Below the pieces are notes generated by a model, which did no database searches, had not been told where the DNA came from, and saw only the letters and a list, made by a program, of their open reading frames with translations. Positions 1 to 9,800 of a DNA stretch of 64,000 bases are shown one piece after another (the stretch's first letter is position 1; the number at the start of each line of letters is the position of its first letter). A program made the position numbers and the translations under genes. The DNA is from Saprospiraceae bacterium (GTDB taxonomy: Bacteria; Bacteroidota; Bacteroidia; Chitinophagales; Saprospiraceae), in the NCBI GenBank assembly GCA_016714785.1, contig JADKCC010000002.1:372001-436000 (forward strand). The letters run 5' to 3'.

Positions 1-1
1 C

Positions 2-133
2 ACTCATTTTTGTCATGGAGATACTATAATTTATGAAGGATTGGATGAATTTGATGTTAATAAAGATATCTGGATGAGTCAAGTATACGATCCAAATACA
101 AGATGCCAATTTATCAAACAAGATAGAAAATAA
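2..133 (+). CDS. C-terminal fragment of an unrecognised protein
   Basis: An open frame enters from the left edge and ends at TAA 131-133, giving the last 43 residues of a protein (it contains CHGD, GLDEFDVNKDIW and ends KQDRK). There is no start inside the window. No family is recognised. It converges on the polymerase gene on the other strand with about 54 bp between the two stops. It could be a chance frame, but the amino-acid make-up (two Cys, aromatic and acidic residues) looks protein-like. Confidence 0.45.
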   Translation, partial: THFCHGDTIIYEGLDEFDVNKDIWMSQVYDPNTRCQFIKQDRK

Positions 134-187
134 CGAATGCCCCAATTTTCTTTTTCGTAATTCACACATTCGTAATTCGTAATTATC

Positions 188-3127
188 TCAATACCTCCCA
201 TCCTTAACAAAAGGTAGCTTCTCCATCTTGCTCACTTCCAGACTCGCGAAGCCAAAATCATCGACTACCTTGCCTAATACGATGTAGCAACCTTTGCCCT
301 GAAATGCGTAGGCTTTTAGGCTCGGCGGAAAATGTACCGTGTCAAAGAAGTGTCCATCTACATCGGTCATCGTGCCGAAATTCATGAGATCGCCTTTGGA
401 TGTGGTGACCCACTTGCGACACACGTAGTAGCCGACCATACGCACTGTCTTGCCGATGTAGTCTTTCATTTGTGTGGCTCTGATGTCTCCGCGGAACTTC
501 GTCTGTAAGAGATCAAAAGGATTGCAGAGCGGAAATCCCAACAACTCTATTTCGTCAAAGCTTTGCTCGTGCTCTGTCTCTTCTAGAATAGGTAGTGTGA
601 AATTTTCTGGTTCCGTGTCAAATAGCATCTCTCCAGCGTAGGCGTGTTTGATGAGTGGATTGTGGACGGCATTTTTTTCCCACATGAGTTCGTACTTGTT
701 CATCCCTGTGAAGCGGAAAGCTCCGATGCGGATGAGAATTTCGAGTTGCTCCTTAGAGATATTGATGCGATGGGTAAAGTCTTTCAGACTGCGATAGTCA
801 CCGTGCAGCTGTCGCTCTTCGACGATGGCGTGAGAAAGTTTTTGCTCTAGATTGGCCAGATGGACGAAGCCTATGTAGATCGTGGTACCATAGATATTCG
901 TGTAATAAGTGGAATTATTGACACAAGGTGCCTCTATCTTGGCACCACACATACGAGCTTCATGGACGTACTGTTCTGTAGAGTAGAATCCACCAAAATT
1001 ATTGATCACCGCGGTCATAAACTCAAGTGGAAAGTAGGTCTTGAGATAGAGACTCTGAAAGGACTCTGCCGCAAAACTGGCTGAGTGCGCCTTGCAGAAG
1101 GAGTAACCACTAAAACTCTCGATCTGCCGCCACACTTCCTTGCTGAGTTCTTCGGGATAGCCACGCTCTTTGCAGTTGCGAAAATATTTCTCTTGCAATC
1201 GAAAGAAGGTATCCGAACTCTTCTTTTTGCCGGTCATGATACGACGCAACACATCCGACTCATCGAGATCGAGACCCGAAAAATGGTGGACAATCTTCAT
1301 TACATCTTCCTGATAGACCATGACACCATAAGTCTCCCCAAGATGCTCCTCAAACACTGGATGTAGATAGGTGTAACTGTCAGGCTTGTGAAATCGCTGT
1401 ATGTACTCACGCATCATGCCCGACTGCGCCACGCCCGGACGTATGATAGAACTGGCAGCGACGAGATGTATGTAATTATCGCATCGCAACTTGTGGAGCA
1501 GACCACGCATAGCGGGTGACTCAATATAGAAACAGCCGATACAGTGACCCGAACGTAGTTGGGCTTTGACCTTGGGATCTTCTTTGATCAGCGCTACATT
1601 GTGTACGTCGATGGCCTTGCCCTGATTTTGTTTGACGAGATCTACAGCGTCTTTGATGTGGCCGAGACCTCGCTGTGAGAGCACATCGTATTTATGGTAT
1701 TCGAGATCTTCGGCGCCATACATATCGAAGTGTACGATGGGAAATCCCTTAGGCATCAGTTGTAATGCGGTGTGATAATTGAGTGGCTTTTCGCTGATGA
1801 GTATGCCGCCAGCATGAATGGATAGATAATTGGGAAACTTCTCGATCATCTTACCATACTTAAAGATATGTTTGGCAAATGGATGATGTTTGTCCACAGC
1901 CATGGGCTCGTCCACTATAGTGTCAATATCGGCTTTGGGCAGACCGAGCACTTTACCGAGTTCGCGGATGATGGATTTGCCTTTGAAGGTATTGTAGGTA
2001 GCAAGCAAGGCCGTGTGTTCTTTGCCGTATCGCTTGAAGATGTAATCGGTGACATCATCGCGATTATTCCACGAGAAGTCGATGTCAAAATCTGGAGGTG
2101 AAGACCGATGTGGATTGATAAATCGCTCAAAATACAAATCCAGTTCCAGCGGATCTACATCGGTGATATTGAGATTGTAAGCCACGATGGAGTTCGCTCC
2201 CGATCCACGTCCTACATGAAAATATCCTACGGAATGTGCATATCGGACGATGTCCCAAGTAATGAGAAAGTAAGCGCAAAATCCCATTTGCTGTATGACT
2301 TTGAGCTCTCGGAGTGTACGTTCCATAGCTTTTTTATGCTTTTCGCCAAATCGTTTTTTACAACCACTAGTAGCCAGTTTGGTCAATAGTTTGAAATCGT
2401 CATCTGGGTCACCGGTGAAAGTACGACGATTGTGAAATTTGCTTGCCTTCATCTCTGTGTGGCAATTATCCAGGATATGTTGCGTATTGGCGATGATATG
2501 TGGATACTGTTGGAATAAGTTTTCGAGATGACCTTTGGGGTAAAATATCTCTGTCGACTTGGCACAATCCTTAGCGTCGAGCTTGCCGATCACGATATTG
2601 AGGTCAATACATCGGAGCAACTTGTGTGCCTTAAATCCATCCTGATCTGCAAAAGTCACGGGACTAAAAATGACAAGTTTGTCAGGATAATTTTTGAGAT
2701 AGGATGAGTATAGATGATTGACTTCTTCGGGTCTGACACCTGCATACTCGTAGTCACGAAGCAGTTCTACACCTTTGGGCAGTTTGCGATAGATGACGTA
2801 GCAGTGCTGGAGTTCTGGCGCTTCTTTGGGTAGTGGTTCGCCCGTAAGTGATGACTCCGTTAGTAACGAACAAAGCTCGCGCCATCCTTCATCATTTCGA
2901 GCGATACCGAGATAAAGAAACTCATTGTCCTGGCGAAACTCTATACCTAAAATTGGTTTTATACCTTGCTCACGACAGGCTCTTACAAACTGAAAAGCCG
3001 CTGAAGTATTATTGTTATCGGACATAACAAGAGCCTCCACGCCATAAGACTTAGCGATACCGGGCAAATCTTCGGGTGCGAAGGTACCGTAGCGGAGACT
3101 GAAGTAGGAGTGACAGTTTATGTACAT
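188..3127 (-). CDS. dnaE: DNA polymerase III alpha subunit, short error-prone-type (DnaE2/ImuC-like)
   Basis: C-family replicative/translesion DNA polymerase, 979 residues, clearly shorter than a main DnaE (about 1,150 or more). The N-terminal PHP domain (about 1-250) starts NCHSYFSLRYG, but where active PHP domains have a TDH-type metal motif this one reads SDNNN (36-40), so its metal site looks degraded. The polymerase core is intact: GRGSGANS at about 307-314 and the catalytic PDFDIDF at about 345-351, with KYDVLSQRGL as the probable third-aspartate region. A C-terminal OB-fold-like segment lies at about 885-975. It starts at ATG 3127 and stops at TGA 190-188. ImuA/ImuB-like partners are not next to it. 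The short length and altered PHP site favour a damage-tolerance role over bulk replication (inference). A -7 element and two palindromes lie upstream. Confidence 0.87.
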   Translation of the reverse strand: MYINCHSYFSLRYGTFAPEDLPGIAKSYGVEALVMSDNNNTSAAFQFVRACREQGIKPILGIEFRQDNEFLYLGIARNDEGWRELCSLLTESSLTGEPLPKEAPELQHCYVIYRKLPKGVELLRDYEYAGVRPEEVNHLYSSYLKNYPDKLVIFSPVTFADQDGFKAHKLLRCIDLNIVIGKLDAKDCAKSTEIFYPKGHLENLFQQYPHIIANTQHILDNCHTEMKASKFHNRRTFTGDPDDDFKLLTKLATSGCKKRFGEKHKKAMERTLRELKVIQQMGFCAYFLITWDIVRYAHSVGYFHVGRGSGANSIVAYNLNITDVDPLELDLYFERFINPHRSSPPDFDIDFSWNNRDDVTDYIFKRYGKEHTALLATYNTFKGKSIIRELGKVLGLPKADIDTIVDEPMAVDKHHPFAKHIFKYGKMIEKFPNYLSIHAGGILISEKPLNYHTALQLMPKGFPIVHFDMYGAEDLEYHKYDVLSQRGLGHIKDAVDLVKQNQGKAIDVHNVALIKEDPKVKAQLRSGHCIGCFYIESPAMRGLLHKLRCDNYIHLVAASSIIRPGVAQSGMMREYIQRFHKPDSYTYLHPVFEEHLGETYGVMVYQEDVMKIVHHFSGLDLDESDVLRRIMTGKKKSSDTFFRLQEKYFRNCKERGYPEELSKEVWRQIESFSGYSFCKAHSASFAAESFQSLYLKTYFPLEFMTAVINNFGGFYSTEQYVHEARMCGAKIEAPCVNNSTYYTNIYGTTIYIGFVHLANLEQKLSHAIVEERQLHGDYRSLKDFTHRINISKEQLEILIRIGAFRFTGMNKYELMWEKNAVHNPLIKHAYAGEMLFDTEPENFTLPILEETEHEQSFDEIELLGFPLCNPFDLLQTKFRGDIRATQMKDYIGKTVRMVGYYVCRKWVTTSKGDLMNFGTMTDVDGHFFDTVHFPPSLKAYAFQGKGCYIVLGKVVDDFGFASLEVSKMEKLPFVKDGRY

Positions 3128-3269
3128 ACTAACGACTAAAGATTTGAATCCGCACTGACGGAAACGATGAATAATCGAACGATAAGCAATCCGAACGATT
3201 GGAACAGTGAATGATTCGTTGACTTGAGTTTTCAGATTGTTCGGTTGTTCGGATAGCTATAAATTCCAA

Positions 3270-3290
3270 TATGTCGATTAATACGACATA
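3270..3290. repeat. Palindrome TATGTCG-N7-CGACATA upstream of the polymerase gene
   Basis: Perfect 7-bp inverted arms (3270-3276 and 3284-3290) with a 7-bp spacer. It lies just downstream of the predicted -7 element of the polymerase gene, a position where a bound repressor would block transcription. The regulator is unknown; an SOS-type (LexA-like) operator is one possibility, by analogy with other error-prone polymerase genes. Confidence 0.5.
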
Positions 3291-3309
3291 AATTTGACGT
3301 AAAATCTGG

Positions 3310-3317
3310 CAAATATA
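3310..3317 (-). promoter_or_regulatory. Bacteroidota -7 element TATATTTG for the polymerase gene
   Basis: The minus strand reads TATATTTG, an exact match to TAnnTTTG used by the main sigma factor of Bacteroidota. No clear TTTG is seen at -33. It predicts a 5' leader of about 175 nt before ATG 3127, which would contain the 3270-3290 palindrome. Confidence 0.45.
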
Positions 3318-3332
3318 TAACAATATTATTAA

Positions 3333-3365
3333 AAAATAAGTTAATTTTACATTTTAACTTATTTT
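3333..3365. repeat. AT-rich inverted repeat with 12-bp arms
   Basis: Left arm AAAATAAGTTAA (3333-3344), right arm TTAACTTATTTT (3354-3365), 9-nt loop, no mismatch. It overlaps the expected -33 zone of the polymerase promoter. It could be an operator, or a weak terminator for the cupin gene ending at 3541, although the lack of GC pairs makes a terminator less likely. Confidence 0.5.
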
Positions 3366-3540
3366 GATGATTTTAGCTAAGATGTAGGAGATGTAACCGT
3401 ATGCGATACATGCATATTAAGCTCTTGCCCTCCATAATAGTTTAGCCTCTCATGTCATTTTGAGACACTGAGCAGAGCGAAATTTGTAGATCATCGTAAA
3501 TCTCATAATTATAATGAAATATAATAAAGTAACTTGTAAA

Positions 3541-4149
3541 TTACATCAATCCATATTCCTTTATTATTTGTTTCTTTTGATCATCGGCATTTTCATATCT
3601 TATCAAACCAAACTTTTCTGATAACCTTTTGATTTCAAGACCTTTTTTTTCAGATCCGCTTGGATATCCATTTTCAGGGGTTAGTTTGAAAAAAATTGTT
3701 TCCAGATACTGTTCAAAAGGTTGGTTAAAGTACATATCTATAAATCTAAGTGGCTCATCAGATGCGTTGAAGAAGGTATGTTTAATCATACGGGGTCTCA
3801 TGTGCCATCCTCCTGCCTTGATTTCTACCACTTCGTCACCTAAAAGTACACTAGCGGTTCCTTCGAGTACCAACATGAGTTCATCGAGTTCTTTATGTGC
3901 GTGTGGTGCAGGACCCATTAATTTAGGTGCAACTGCACACTCCACACTTGAAAAAAGGCCACCTGTAGCTTCATTTCTGACCCAAACTTTGATGTTCAAA
4001 CCACCATTGTGATTTAGGGGTGGTTGTCCAGGCAATAGAAATGGTTTGATAGGCTCGTTAAATTCAGTCGGAAGTGAAAAAACAGAAGAAGACGGTATGC
4101 CAAAAGCTGTTAGCAATGCAGTGGATTGTAAAAAATTGCGACGTTCCAT
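3541..4149 (-). CDS. Tat-exported cupin-domain protein
   Basis: 202 residues. The N-terminus ERRNFLQSTALLTAFG has the twin-arginine RRxFL pattern and a short hydrophobic core, so it is probably folded before export. A single cupin barrel spans about 60-150: GPAPHAHKELDELMLVLEG fits the first cupin motif (HxH...E) and the second motif is around RPRMIKHTFFNASDEP. Metal-binding residues are therefore present. The substrate cannot be told; similar small cupins are isomerases, dioxygenases or sugar binders. It starts at ATG 4149 and lies head-to-head with the 4459 gene. Its promoter carries the same TAGTTTTGTGG element as that neighbour. Confidence 0.75.
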   Translation of the reverse strand: MERRNFLQSTALLTAFGIPSSSVFSLPTEFNEPIKPFLLPGQPPLNHNGGLNIKVWVRNEATGGLFSSVECAVAPKLMGPAPHAHKELDELMLVLEGTASVLLGDEVVEIKAGGWHMRPRMIKHTFFNASDEPLRFIDMYFNQPFEQYLETIFFKLTPENGYPSGSEKKGLEIKRLSEKFGLIRYENADDQKKQIIKEYGLM

Positions 4150-4174
4150 TTTAATAATATTAATGTTAATGATA

Positions 4175-4185
4175 CCACAAAACTA
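4175..4185 (-). promoter_or_regulatory. -7 element TAGTTTTG(TGG) of the cupin gene
   Basis: TAGTTTTGTGG on the minus strand, 26 nt before ATG 4149; an exact TAnnTTTG match. The same 11 bases recur before the genes at 4459 and 17201. Confidence 0.5.
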
Positions 4186-4428
4186 GTACGATGCGCTGAT
4201 GAATATTGGGGTGAGTTTGCAAAAAGCGGATTTTGACTTGTAAAAGGTAGTAGTTTACAACGTTGCTACAGGTTAGGGAAAGGAATTAAGAAAATAATGA
4301 TAAAATATTAGGCAGATGGTTATTTTTTGTTTGGATACATTTTTTACAAACTATGACTTTTTACATCCAAGTACAAAGTAAAAAGTGTCATTTACAAATT
4401 GGCTCAATAACGTATTAATAGTCTCAAT

Positions 4429-4439
4429 TAGTTTTGTGG
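4429..4439 (+). promoter_or_regulatory. -7 element TAGTTTTG(TGG) of the lipocalin-like gene
   Basis: Exact TAnnTTTG match ending 20 nt before ATG 4459, with the same TGG extension as at 4175 and 17176. The nearest upstream TTGG (4399-4402) is too far away to be a standard -33 element. Confidence 0.5.
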
Positions 4440-4458
4440 CATATTTAAAACCAATTTT

Positions 4459-4875
4459 ATGATCAGATATGTTTATTTGTTTATACTTCTAAGTTTTTCA
4501 GTAACTTCTTTAGCTCAAAACGCCGTAGGGAGATGGAAGGTCCTATCGGAAATCAATGAATACCAAGGGGAAAAATTCGACAGCCATATAGCATTGCTTT
4601 CACAACGACCGTGTGCTACTGCTATTCAGTATGTAATTAATATAGACGGTACTTATAGGCTGGACGCTTCACAAAGTGGATGTGACGATAAATATAAAAA
4701 AATACAAGAAAAGCTTTATTCAGAATCAGTCTGGACTATTTCAGGAAATATCATCACTATTGGTCATAAAAAAGCGCCATCTGTAGGTCAAAAATATGCA
4801 TTTACAATAACAGGAAATAAAATGGTTTGGATAGGTACAGAAGGGCAAGGGACCATTACCTATCAAAAATTATAA
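4459..4875 (+). CDS. Secreted lipocalin-like small protein
   Basis: 138 residues with a clear signal peptide (hydrophobic to about residue 19, ALAQ-like cleavage at SLAQ). The mature part begins with GRWKVLSE and alternates short beta-strand-like segments, ending in TITYQKL. This is the pattern of the small lipocalin-like domains common in Bacteroidota (GxW at the start of strand A). Two Cys (CATA, SGCDD) could form a disulfide. Probably periplasmic or surface; ligand unknown. It is first of a rightward set with a 32-bp gap to the next gene. Confidence 0.6.
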   Translation: MIRYVYLFILLSFSVTSLAQNAVGRWKVLSEINEYQGEKFDSHIALLSQRPCATAIQYVINIDGTYRLDASQSGCDDKYKKIQEKLYSESVWTISGNIITIGHKKAPSVGQKYAFTITGNKMVWIGTEGQGTITYQKL

Positions 4876-4907
4876 GAAACCATTTTACCATTTAAAATTT
4901 TAACTTA

Positions 4908-5417
4908 ATGAAAAATTTTCCTTTCCATCTGATTTCCATTTTATTATTGACTTTCGTTTCGTGTATCAATAGTCAAAAATCATCAGATAACAATCAACCG
5001 CCAAAGCCATCATTCAGTGGAAATTTTCTTACCATGAAAATAAATGGTAAAGAATGGTCTGCTGATCACGGTATATTCGGAGCCTTTCATCCCAAAGGGT
5101 ATGACAAAGTCATCATTATAGCCGGTTACTCAGGTAAAAAGGATAAAACAGAGAAAACATTTAATATCAACATTTATCAGACGGATGGTCCAGGCCTGTT
5201 TTCATTTGCTCAAGGCAACAAAGCCCTGTCGGTAGCTCAGATGGGCAATTGGTCAGAACAGGATTATCTCTGCGGGAGTATGATGGGATTTGACATGAAA
5301 GTTCATGTGACTAAAGCTACTAATTCAGAAGTGGAAGCTACATTCTCCGGCACACTTACTTGTCCTTCTGGTCCTACATTGGTCATCACTGATGGAAAAT
5401 TTTATTATCACGAATAA
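4908..5417 (+). CDS. Predicted lipoprotein of unknown function
   Basis: 169 residues. The signal peptide ends LLTFVSCINS; the lipobox-like VSC at about 17-19 predicts lipid attachment at Cys19. A Ser/Asn/Pro linker follows, then one beta-rich domain starting at LTMKINGKEWSAD, a pattern seen in Bacteroidota lipoproteins built around an ING(K)xW strand. Two Cys late in the domain (LCGS, LTCPSG) may pair. No catalytic motif is visible. It sits 32 bp after the lipocalin-like gene and 10 bp before the next lipoprotein, so the three are probably co-transcribed. Confidence 0.6.
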   Translation: MKNFPFHLISILLLTFVSCINSQKSSDNNQPPKPSFSGNFLTMKINGKEWSADHGIFGAFHPKGYDKVIIIAGYSGKKDKTEKTFNINIYQTDGPGLFSFAQGNKALSVAQMGNWSEQDYLCGSMMGFDMKVHVTKATNSEVEATFSGTLTCPSGPTLVITDGKFYYHE

Positions 5418-5427
5418 ATATATAGTC

Positions 5428-6276
5428 ATGCGTATAAACGTTTATATTCTGTTTCTTTTGGTATTTATAGCTTGTACTAAGGAACAAAACACAGATAAAC
5501 CTGATGAAAATAATGGAAATAACAACACAGAAATAGGCAAAGGTAGTCCAAGCATCGTAGGTACTGCAGGTGAAGCAACATGGGATGCCTTGTCCAATTC
5601 TGAAAAAAATCGTATCAAAGGATGGAATACCTTATTTCTGCACCAATCCGTAGGTCAGGACCTAGAAGAAGGTTGTAAAGCCAATGGATTTCCTTGGGAA
5701 TACTATGGAAATGGTGATAAGGTCAATAAAGGTTTTATGGGTGGAATATTTGTAGATGTAGGCAATATTCCAAATGGCAATCCGTATGAAAAAATTAGAG
5801 TTTTTAAAGAGCAAATACTCAATAGTAAAGATGTAGTCAAAATTGGCGTATTTAAATTTGGATATGCAGACATTGACGACAGTAATTATATACAGGTTCA
5901 AAATACCTACAAATCTATGGTGGATGAGCTAAAGATAAAAGTAAGTGATTTCAGATTAGTGCATGTGACACCTCCTTTGGTCTATTCTATAGAATCTTAT
6001 GATGGTAATACTGCGAGAATGAAGGTGGGACAATGGATGAAATCAACTTTTGCTGCTTCGGATGTTATATTTGATCTTCAAGCTTTGGAAAGCAATGACG
6101 GAACTTGTCAGCTAAATGGCGTATGGCGTATCTGCCCAGAAAATCGTAATTCGTCTTCGGATCCTAGTGATGTCAATGGTATAGATACTTCAGATGGTCA
6201 AGGCCACATCGGCAAAAAAGCTGGACAACGTATAAGTAAGGCATTATTGATGAGTATATATAATGGTGGTAAATAA
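5428..6276 (+). CDS. Lipoprotein with SGNH-hydrolase-like features
   Basis: 282 residues. ATG 5428 is preferred over an in-frame upstream start at 5392, because the protein then opens with a proper lipoprotein signal (ILFLLVFIACTKEQ, acylated Cys). After an Asn/Asp/Glu-rich linker, the domain has NTLFLHQSVGQDL, KFGYADI and, near the end, DGQGHIG. These three spots resemble blocks I, III and V (the D-x-x-H region) of SGNH-fold esterases, but the nucleophile motif is not canonical, so catalysis is uncertain. Its stop is one base before the next gene's ATG. Confidence 0.5.
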   Translation: MRINVYILFLLVFIACTKEQNTDKPDENNGNNNTEIGKGSPSIVGTAGEATWDALSNSEKNRIKGWNTLFLHQSVGQDLEEGCKANGFPWEYYGNGDKVNKGFMGGIFVDVGNIPNGNPYEKIRVFKEQILNSKDVVKIGVFKFGYADIDDSNYIQVQNTYKSMVDELKIKVSDFRLVHVTPPLVYSIESYDGNTARMKVGQWMKSTFAASDVIFDLQALESNDGTCQLNGVWRICPENRNSSSDPSDVNGIDTSDGQGHIGKKAGQRISKALLMSIYNGGK

Positions 6277-6277
6277 T

Positions 6278-6739
6278 ATGAATCCTATAACATTGTTTAT
6301 ATTTCGGATATTGCTGATTGCAGGTGGATTTATATTGATTTACATCATTGGTATGCCGATGGTAGAAACCATTCAATATAGGATTAAAGGTATTGCTGTA
6401 GAAGGTAAAGTAATTGGATTCAGAGGAAGCAGCAAGACAAGTAAAACCATTTTTGATGATAATATAGCAAGAATAGGCAAAAAGCATCGTGCAAGAAGGC
6501 CTGTATATCGGTATCCTATTGCATCAGGAAGTTTGGACTCACTGGAAGGTTTTGCAAGATCTACTGTAATATTTCCTTGGTTAAATTTTGATTTGCATGA
6601 ACAAGTCACCATAGTCATGGATAAAAGTAATCCTTCTCGATCGCATATTTTCAGTAAAGGCATATTTTTAACAGATTTTATATTGATATTTTTTTGCCTT
6701 TACATGATAAAACTGGGTATTACAAGATCAGGTGCTTAG
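6278..6739 (+). CDS. Two-TM membrane protein, DUF3592-like
   Basis: 153 residues. There are TM segments near the N-terminus (LFIFRILLIAGGFILIYIIG) and the C-terminus (FILIFFCLYMIKLGI), and between them a domain starting AVEGKVIGFRGSS and containing RRPVYRYP, the layout of DUF3592-type proteins. ATG 6278 directly follows the preceding stop; an alternative ATG at 6263 would overlap the upstream gene by 14 bp. Last of the four-gene set. Function unknown. Confidence 0.55.
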   Translation: MNPITLFIFRILLIAGGFILIYIIGMPMVETIQYRIKGIAVEGKVIGFRGSSKTSKTIFDDNIARIGKKHRARRPVYRYPIASGSLDSLEGFARSTVIFPWLNFDLHEQVTIVMDKSNPSRSHIFSKGIFLTDFILIFFCLYMIKLGITRSGA

Positions 6740-6800
6740 ATAATTCTAAATATATTACAAATATCATGTAATTTTCACCCTTGATATTTTTCACTTACAG

Positions 6801-9800
6801 ATGCAATACCATTTATTTAGATTTTGGTTTATTTTAGCAATCCATATTTTTTGGCTACATTCACATTTATTTGCACAGGAAAATTATCATACTAATATTT
6901 ATACTATAAAAGATGGTTTAAGTTCAGAATTATGCAGATCGATGTATCGGGATAAAACGGGCTTTTTGTGGATATCTACAGATAAAGGTCTTAATAGATT
7001 TGATGGGAATTCTTTTTATACATTTAGACACCGCTCTGATGACAAGCATTCGATAGCTAACAACAGCTGTAATGGAATGTTGGAAGATAGTAAAGGACGA
7101 TTTTGGGTAAACACTGACGATGGCCTTAGTCTATTTAATCCCAAAACCCAAACTTTCAAAAATTATTCTCCAGACACTTCAGTTATGTTAATCCAAGGTA
7201 TCAGCTACACAGAAATGATGGAGGACCAAAATGGGCGTATTTGGATAGGTGGATATTACGATGTATTAATATTTGATCCTAAGACTGAAAAATTTGGGAA
7301 AAGTGGTTGGTTTGATTATGCAAAAAATAAAGGAATCATAAGAATAGAGCAAAGGAACAGTATCACACAAAGTATAAAGCGAAAGTCAGAAACAGAATTG
7401 TGGTTGATGACTGTATATGGACTCTTTTCAGTACATACACCTACAAATACCTACACATACTACCCAAATCCAAATCTTGATGATTACTTTGCTTTTGCGA
7501 TTCACTATATCGACAGTAGTGGAAAACTTTGGATAGGTACTTATGACCAATGTTATTATACATTCGATCCTAAATTGGGTACTTGGTCACATTTTACTTG
7601 GCCAGAAAGAGTCAAAGGTAGTGCAGATGCTGTTTTAGATATTAAAGCATTTGACGAAAAAACTCTGCTTTTCACAAGATTAGACAATCTATATCTTTAT
7701 GATATTCAGTCTGGTGTATTTACTCTTTTTGACCGCAAGGAAAATTTGGATACGCACTTCAGTGTAGGTATTTCACAAACTTTAGTTTCTGGTGATGAAA
7801 TCTTCATTATCAAAGCTGGCAATCAACCATTTGTTCACTTGTCTAAGAAAACAAAAAAAACAAAAAAAACAAAAATTCCATTACCAAAAAACTATATCAA
7901 TAACCACAGCTACATTACGACTAATGGAGTAATACTGACCAGTGATTGGGATAAAAACGCAATTTTGGCTTGTGATTCTGTATCCTGCATAGAATTAATG
8001 GATGAAAATAAAAGTAGAAAATTAGGAAATTTACAGCTACATTTTCAATCAAAAACCGGAGAACACTTTTTTTCTACTAGTTTACATGTGTACAAATGGA
8101 GTATTACTGAAAATACGGTCCAAAGAGTATCTCAAAAGTATATTGAAATCGATGACCCCAAAACTGAATTTAGGAACTTCGTTGAAGATATTCGGGGGAA
8201 TATTTATGTAAGAGAACGGAGCAAAGGAATATTTATATTGAAGTATGGGAAAAAAGATTTAGAGTATTTTGATTGTGGTATCCAAGGGGGAAATTTCAGT
8301 GCGATTCACTATGATAAAGCATCAGATAGATTGTGGCTCGCGTCAGAAAAAAATGGTTTATTTATCATAGACCCATTGACTTGTTCTTTTAAAAACTATT
8401 CATTAGCCAATCTTGCACAAACCAACAAAGGATTCATATATGATATATCAGGAGACGGTCATGGCAACATATTTTTATTGATCTCTAATCGTGGGATGAT
8501 ACGAATCAATAGTCATGATATGATCCCCAAAATATACACCACATCAGATGGTCTCATAAGTGATGCTGTGAAATATGGTCATATAAATAATGATATTTTT
8601 TGGTTTACTTCAGAATCAGGTCTTATGGCTTTTGATTATCGAAATGACCGATTTTATTCCTTTGAAAATGACCCAGATAGCAAACTATTTACCTATAGAA
8701 TTTTTTCAGATGACAAGGGAAGCATTACTCAAAATTTATATCCCGAACACCTTATTTCCTTTGATCATAATGCATTAATACATTATCAATCTAAAGCCAA
8801 AATCTATCTAAAGGAAGTAAAACTTTCCGGCAACATTATTCCCAATGACTCTATATTTAAAGTAGATTATCACCAAAATAATTTTGTTTTTTTATTTGGG
8901 AATATTGGTAGTATTGGATTGAGTAATAAGGAGTTTCAGTACAGTATCAATGGCGAAAGTTGGCAAGCACTTGAAAATAGCACTGTCAGTCTGTATAACT
9001 TATCACCAGGCACTTATCAAATAAAAGTTGTCAGTAAATTTGACACAAAAAATATTTTTTTACTAAAAGTAATCGTCATTCCACCATGGTGGAAAACAAT
9101 CTGGTTTTACAGTACGATAATAGTATTAACATTGATAACTGGTTATGCAGCATATAAAAAAAGAATCACTTCAATAAAAAAAGAAGAAAGCGAAAAAAAC
9201 AGTTTAAAACAACGTATCACCGAGATAGAAATGACTGCACTTCGTGCACAAATGAATCCACATTTTATATTCAATTGCCTGAACTCGATCAATCGTTTTA
9301 TCTTAGTCCACGATACAGAAGTTGCATCAGAATATCTCACCAAATTCTCCCGACTTATTAGGATGATTCTTGATGGTAGCCGCGAAGATTTTATTACATT
9401 GGATAAAGAAATAGATGCTCTGAGACTTTACATTGAGATGGAGTCTATGAGATTTCAGGATAGTTTTGAATGGCGTATTGATATTGATTCTAATGTTCAG
9501 ATAGAAAATATACTGATACCACCAGTTTTACTTCAGCCTTACGTCGAGAATGCCATTTGGCATGGATTAATGCAAGCACCCTCTGATTATGTTAAAAAAC
9601 TTATGATTAATATTACTCAACTTGATAATATCATCAATATCGCAATAGAAGACAATGGCATAGGACGTCAGAAAGCATTTCAGCTAAAAAGTAAAAATGG
9701 CAATAAACGCAAATCTCATGGCATAGCCATGACTGAAGAACGGCTCAAACTTATGCAAAAAATTCAGAACATAACAGCAAAAGTTAATATAGAAGATCTA

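Larger units (their letters stand above)
3128..3540. other. 413-bp leader/intergenic region with promoter and palindromes
   Basis: No believable gene. It holds the upstream region of the polymerase gene: a TATATTTG -7 element (minus strand 3317-3310), a 7-7-7 palindrome just downstream of the predicted transcription start, and a 12-bp-arm inverted repeat overlapping the -33 zone. A 64-aa frame on the minus strand (3323-3129) has no protein-like features and reads through these sites. Confidence 0.6.
4150..4458. other. 309-bp divergent promoter region
   Basis: Separates the cupin gene (leftward) from the lipocalin-like gene (rightward). Both ends carry the sequence TAGTTTTGTGG, at 4185-4175 on the minus strand and 4429-4439 on the plus strand. 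Nothing else is recognised in the middle. Confidence 0.5.

Noticed and set aside
3129..3323. 64-codon frame upstream of the polymerase gene
   Set aside because: It overlaps the promoter and palindromes and has no recognisable features.
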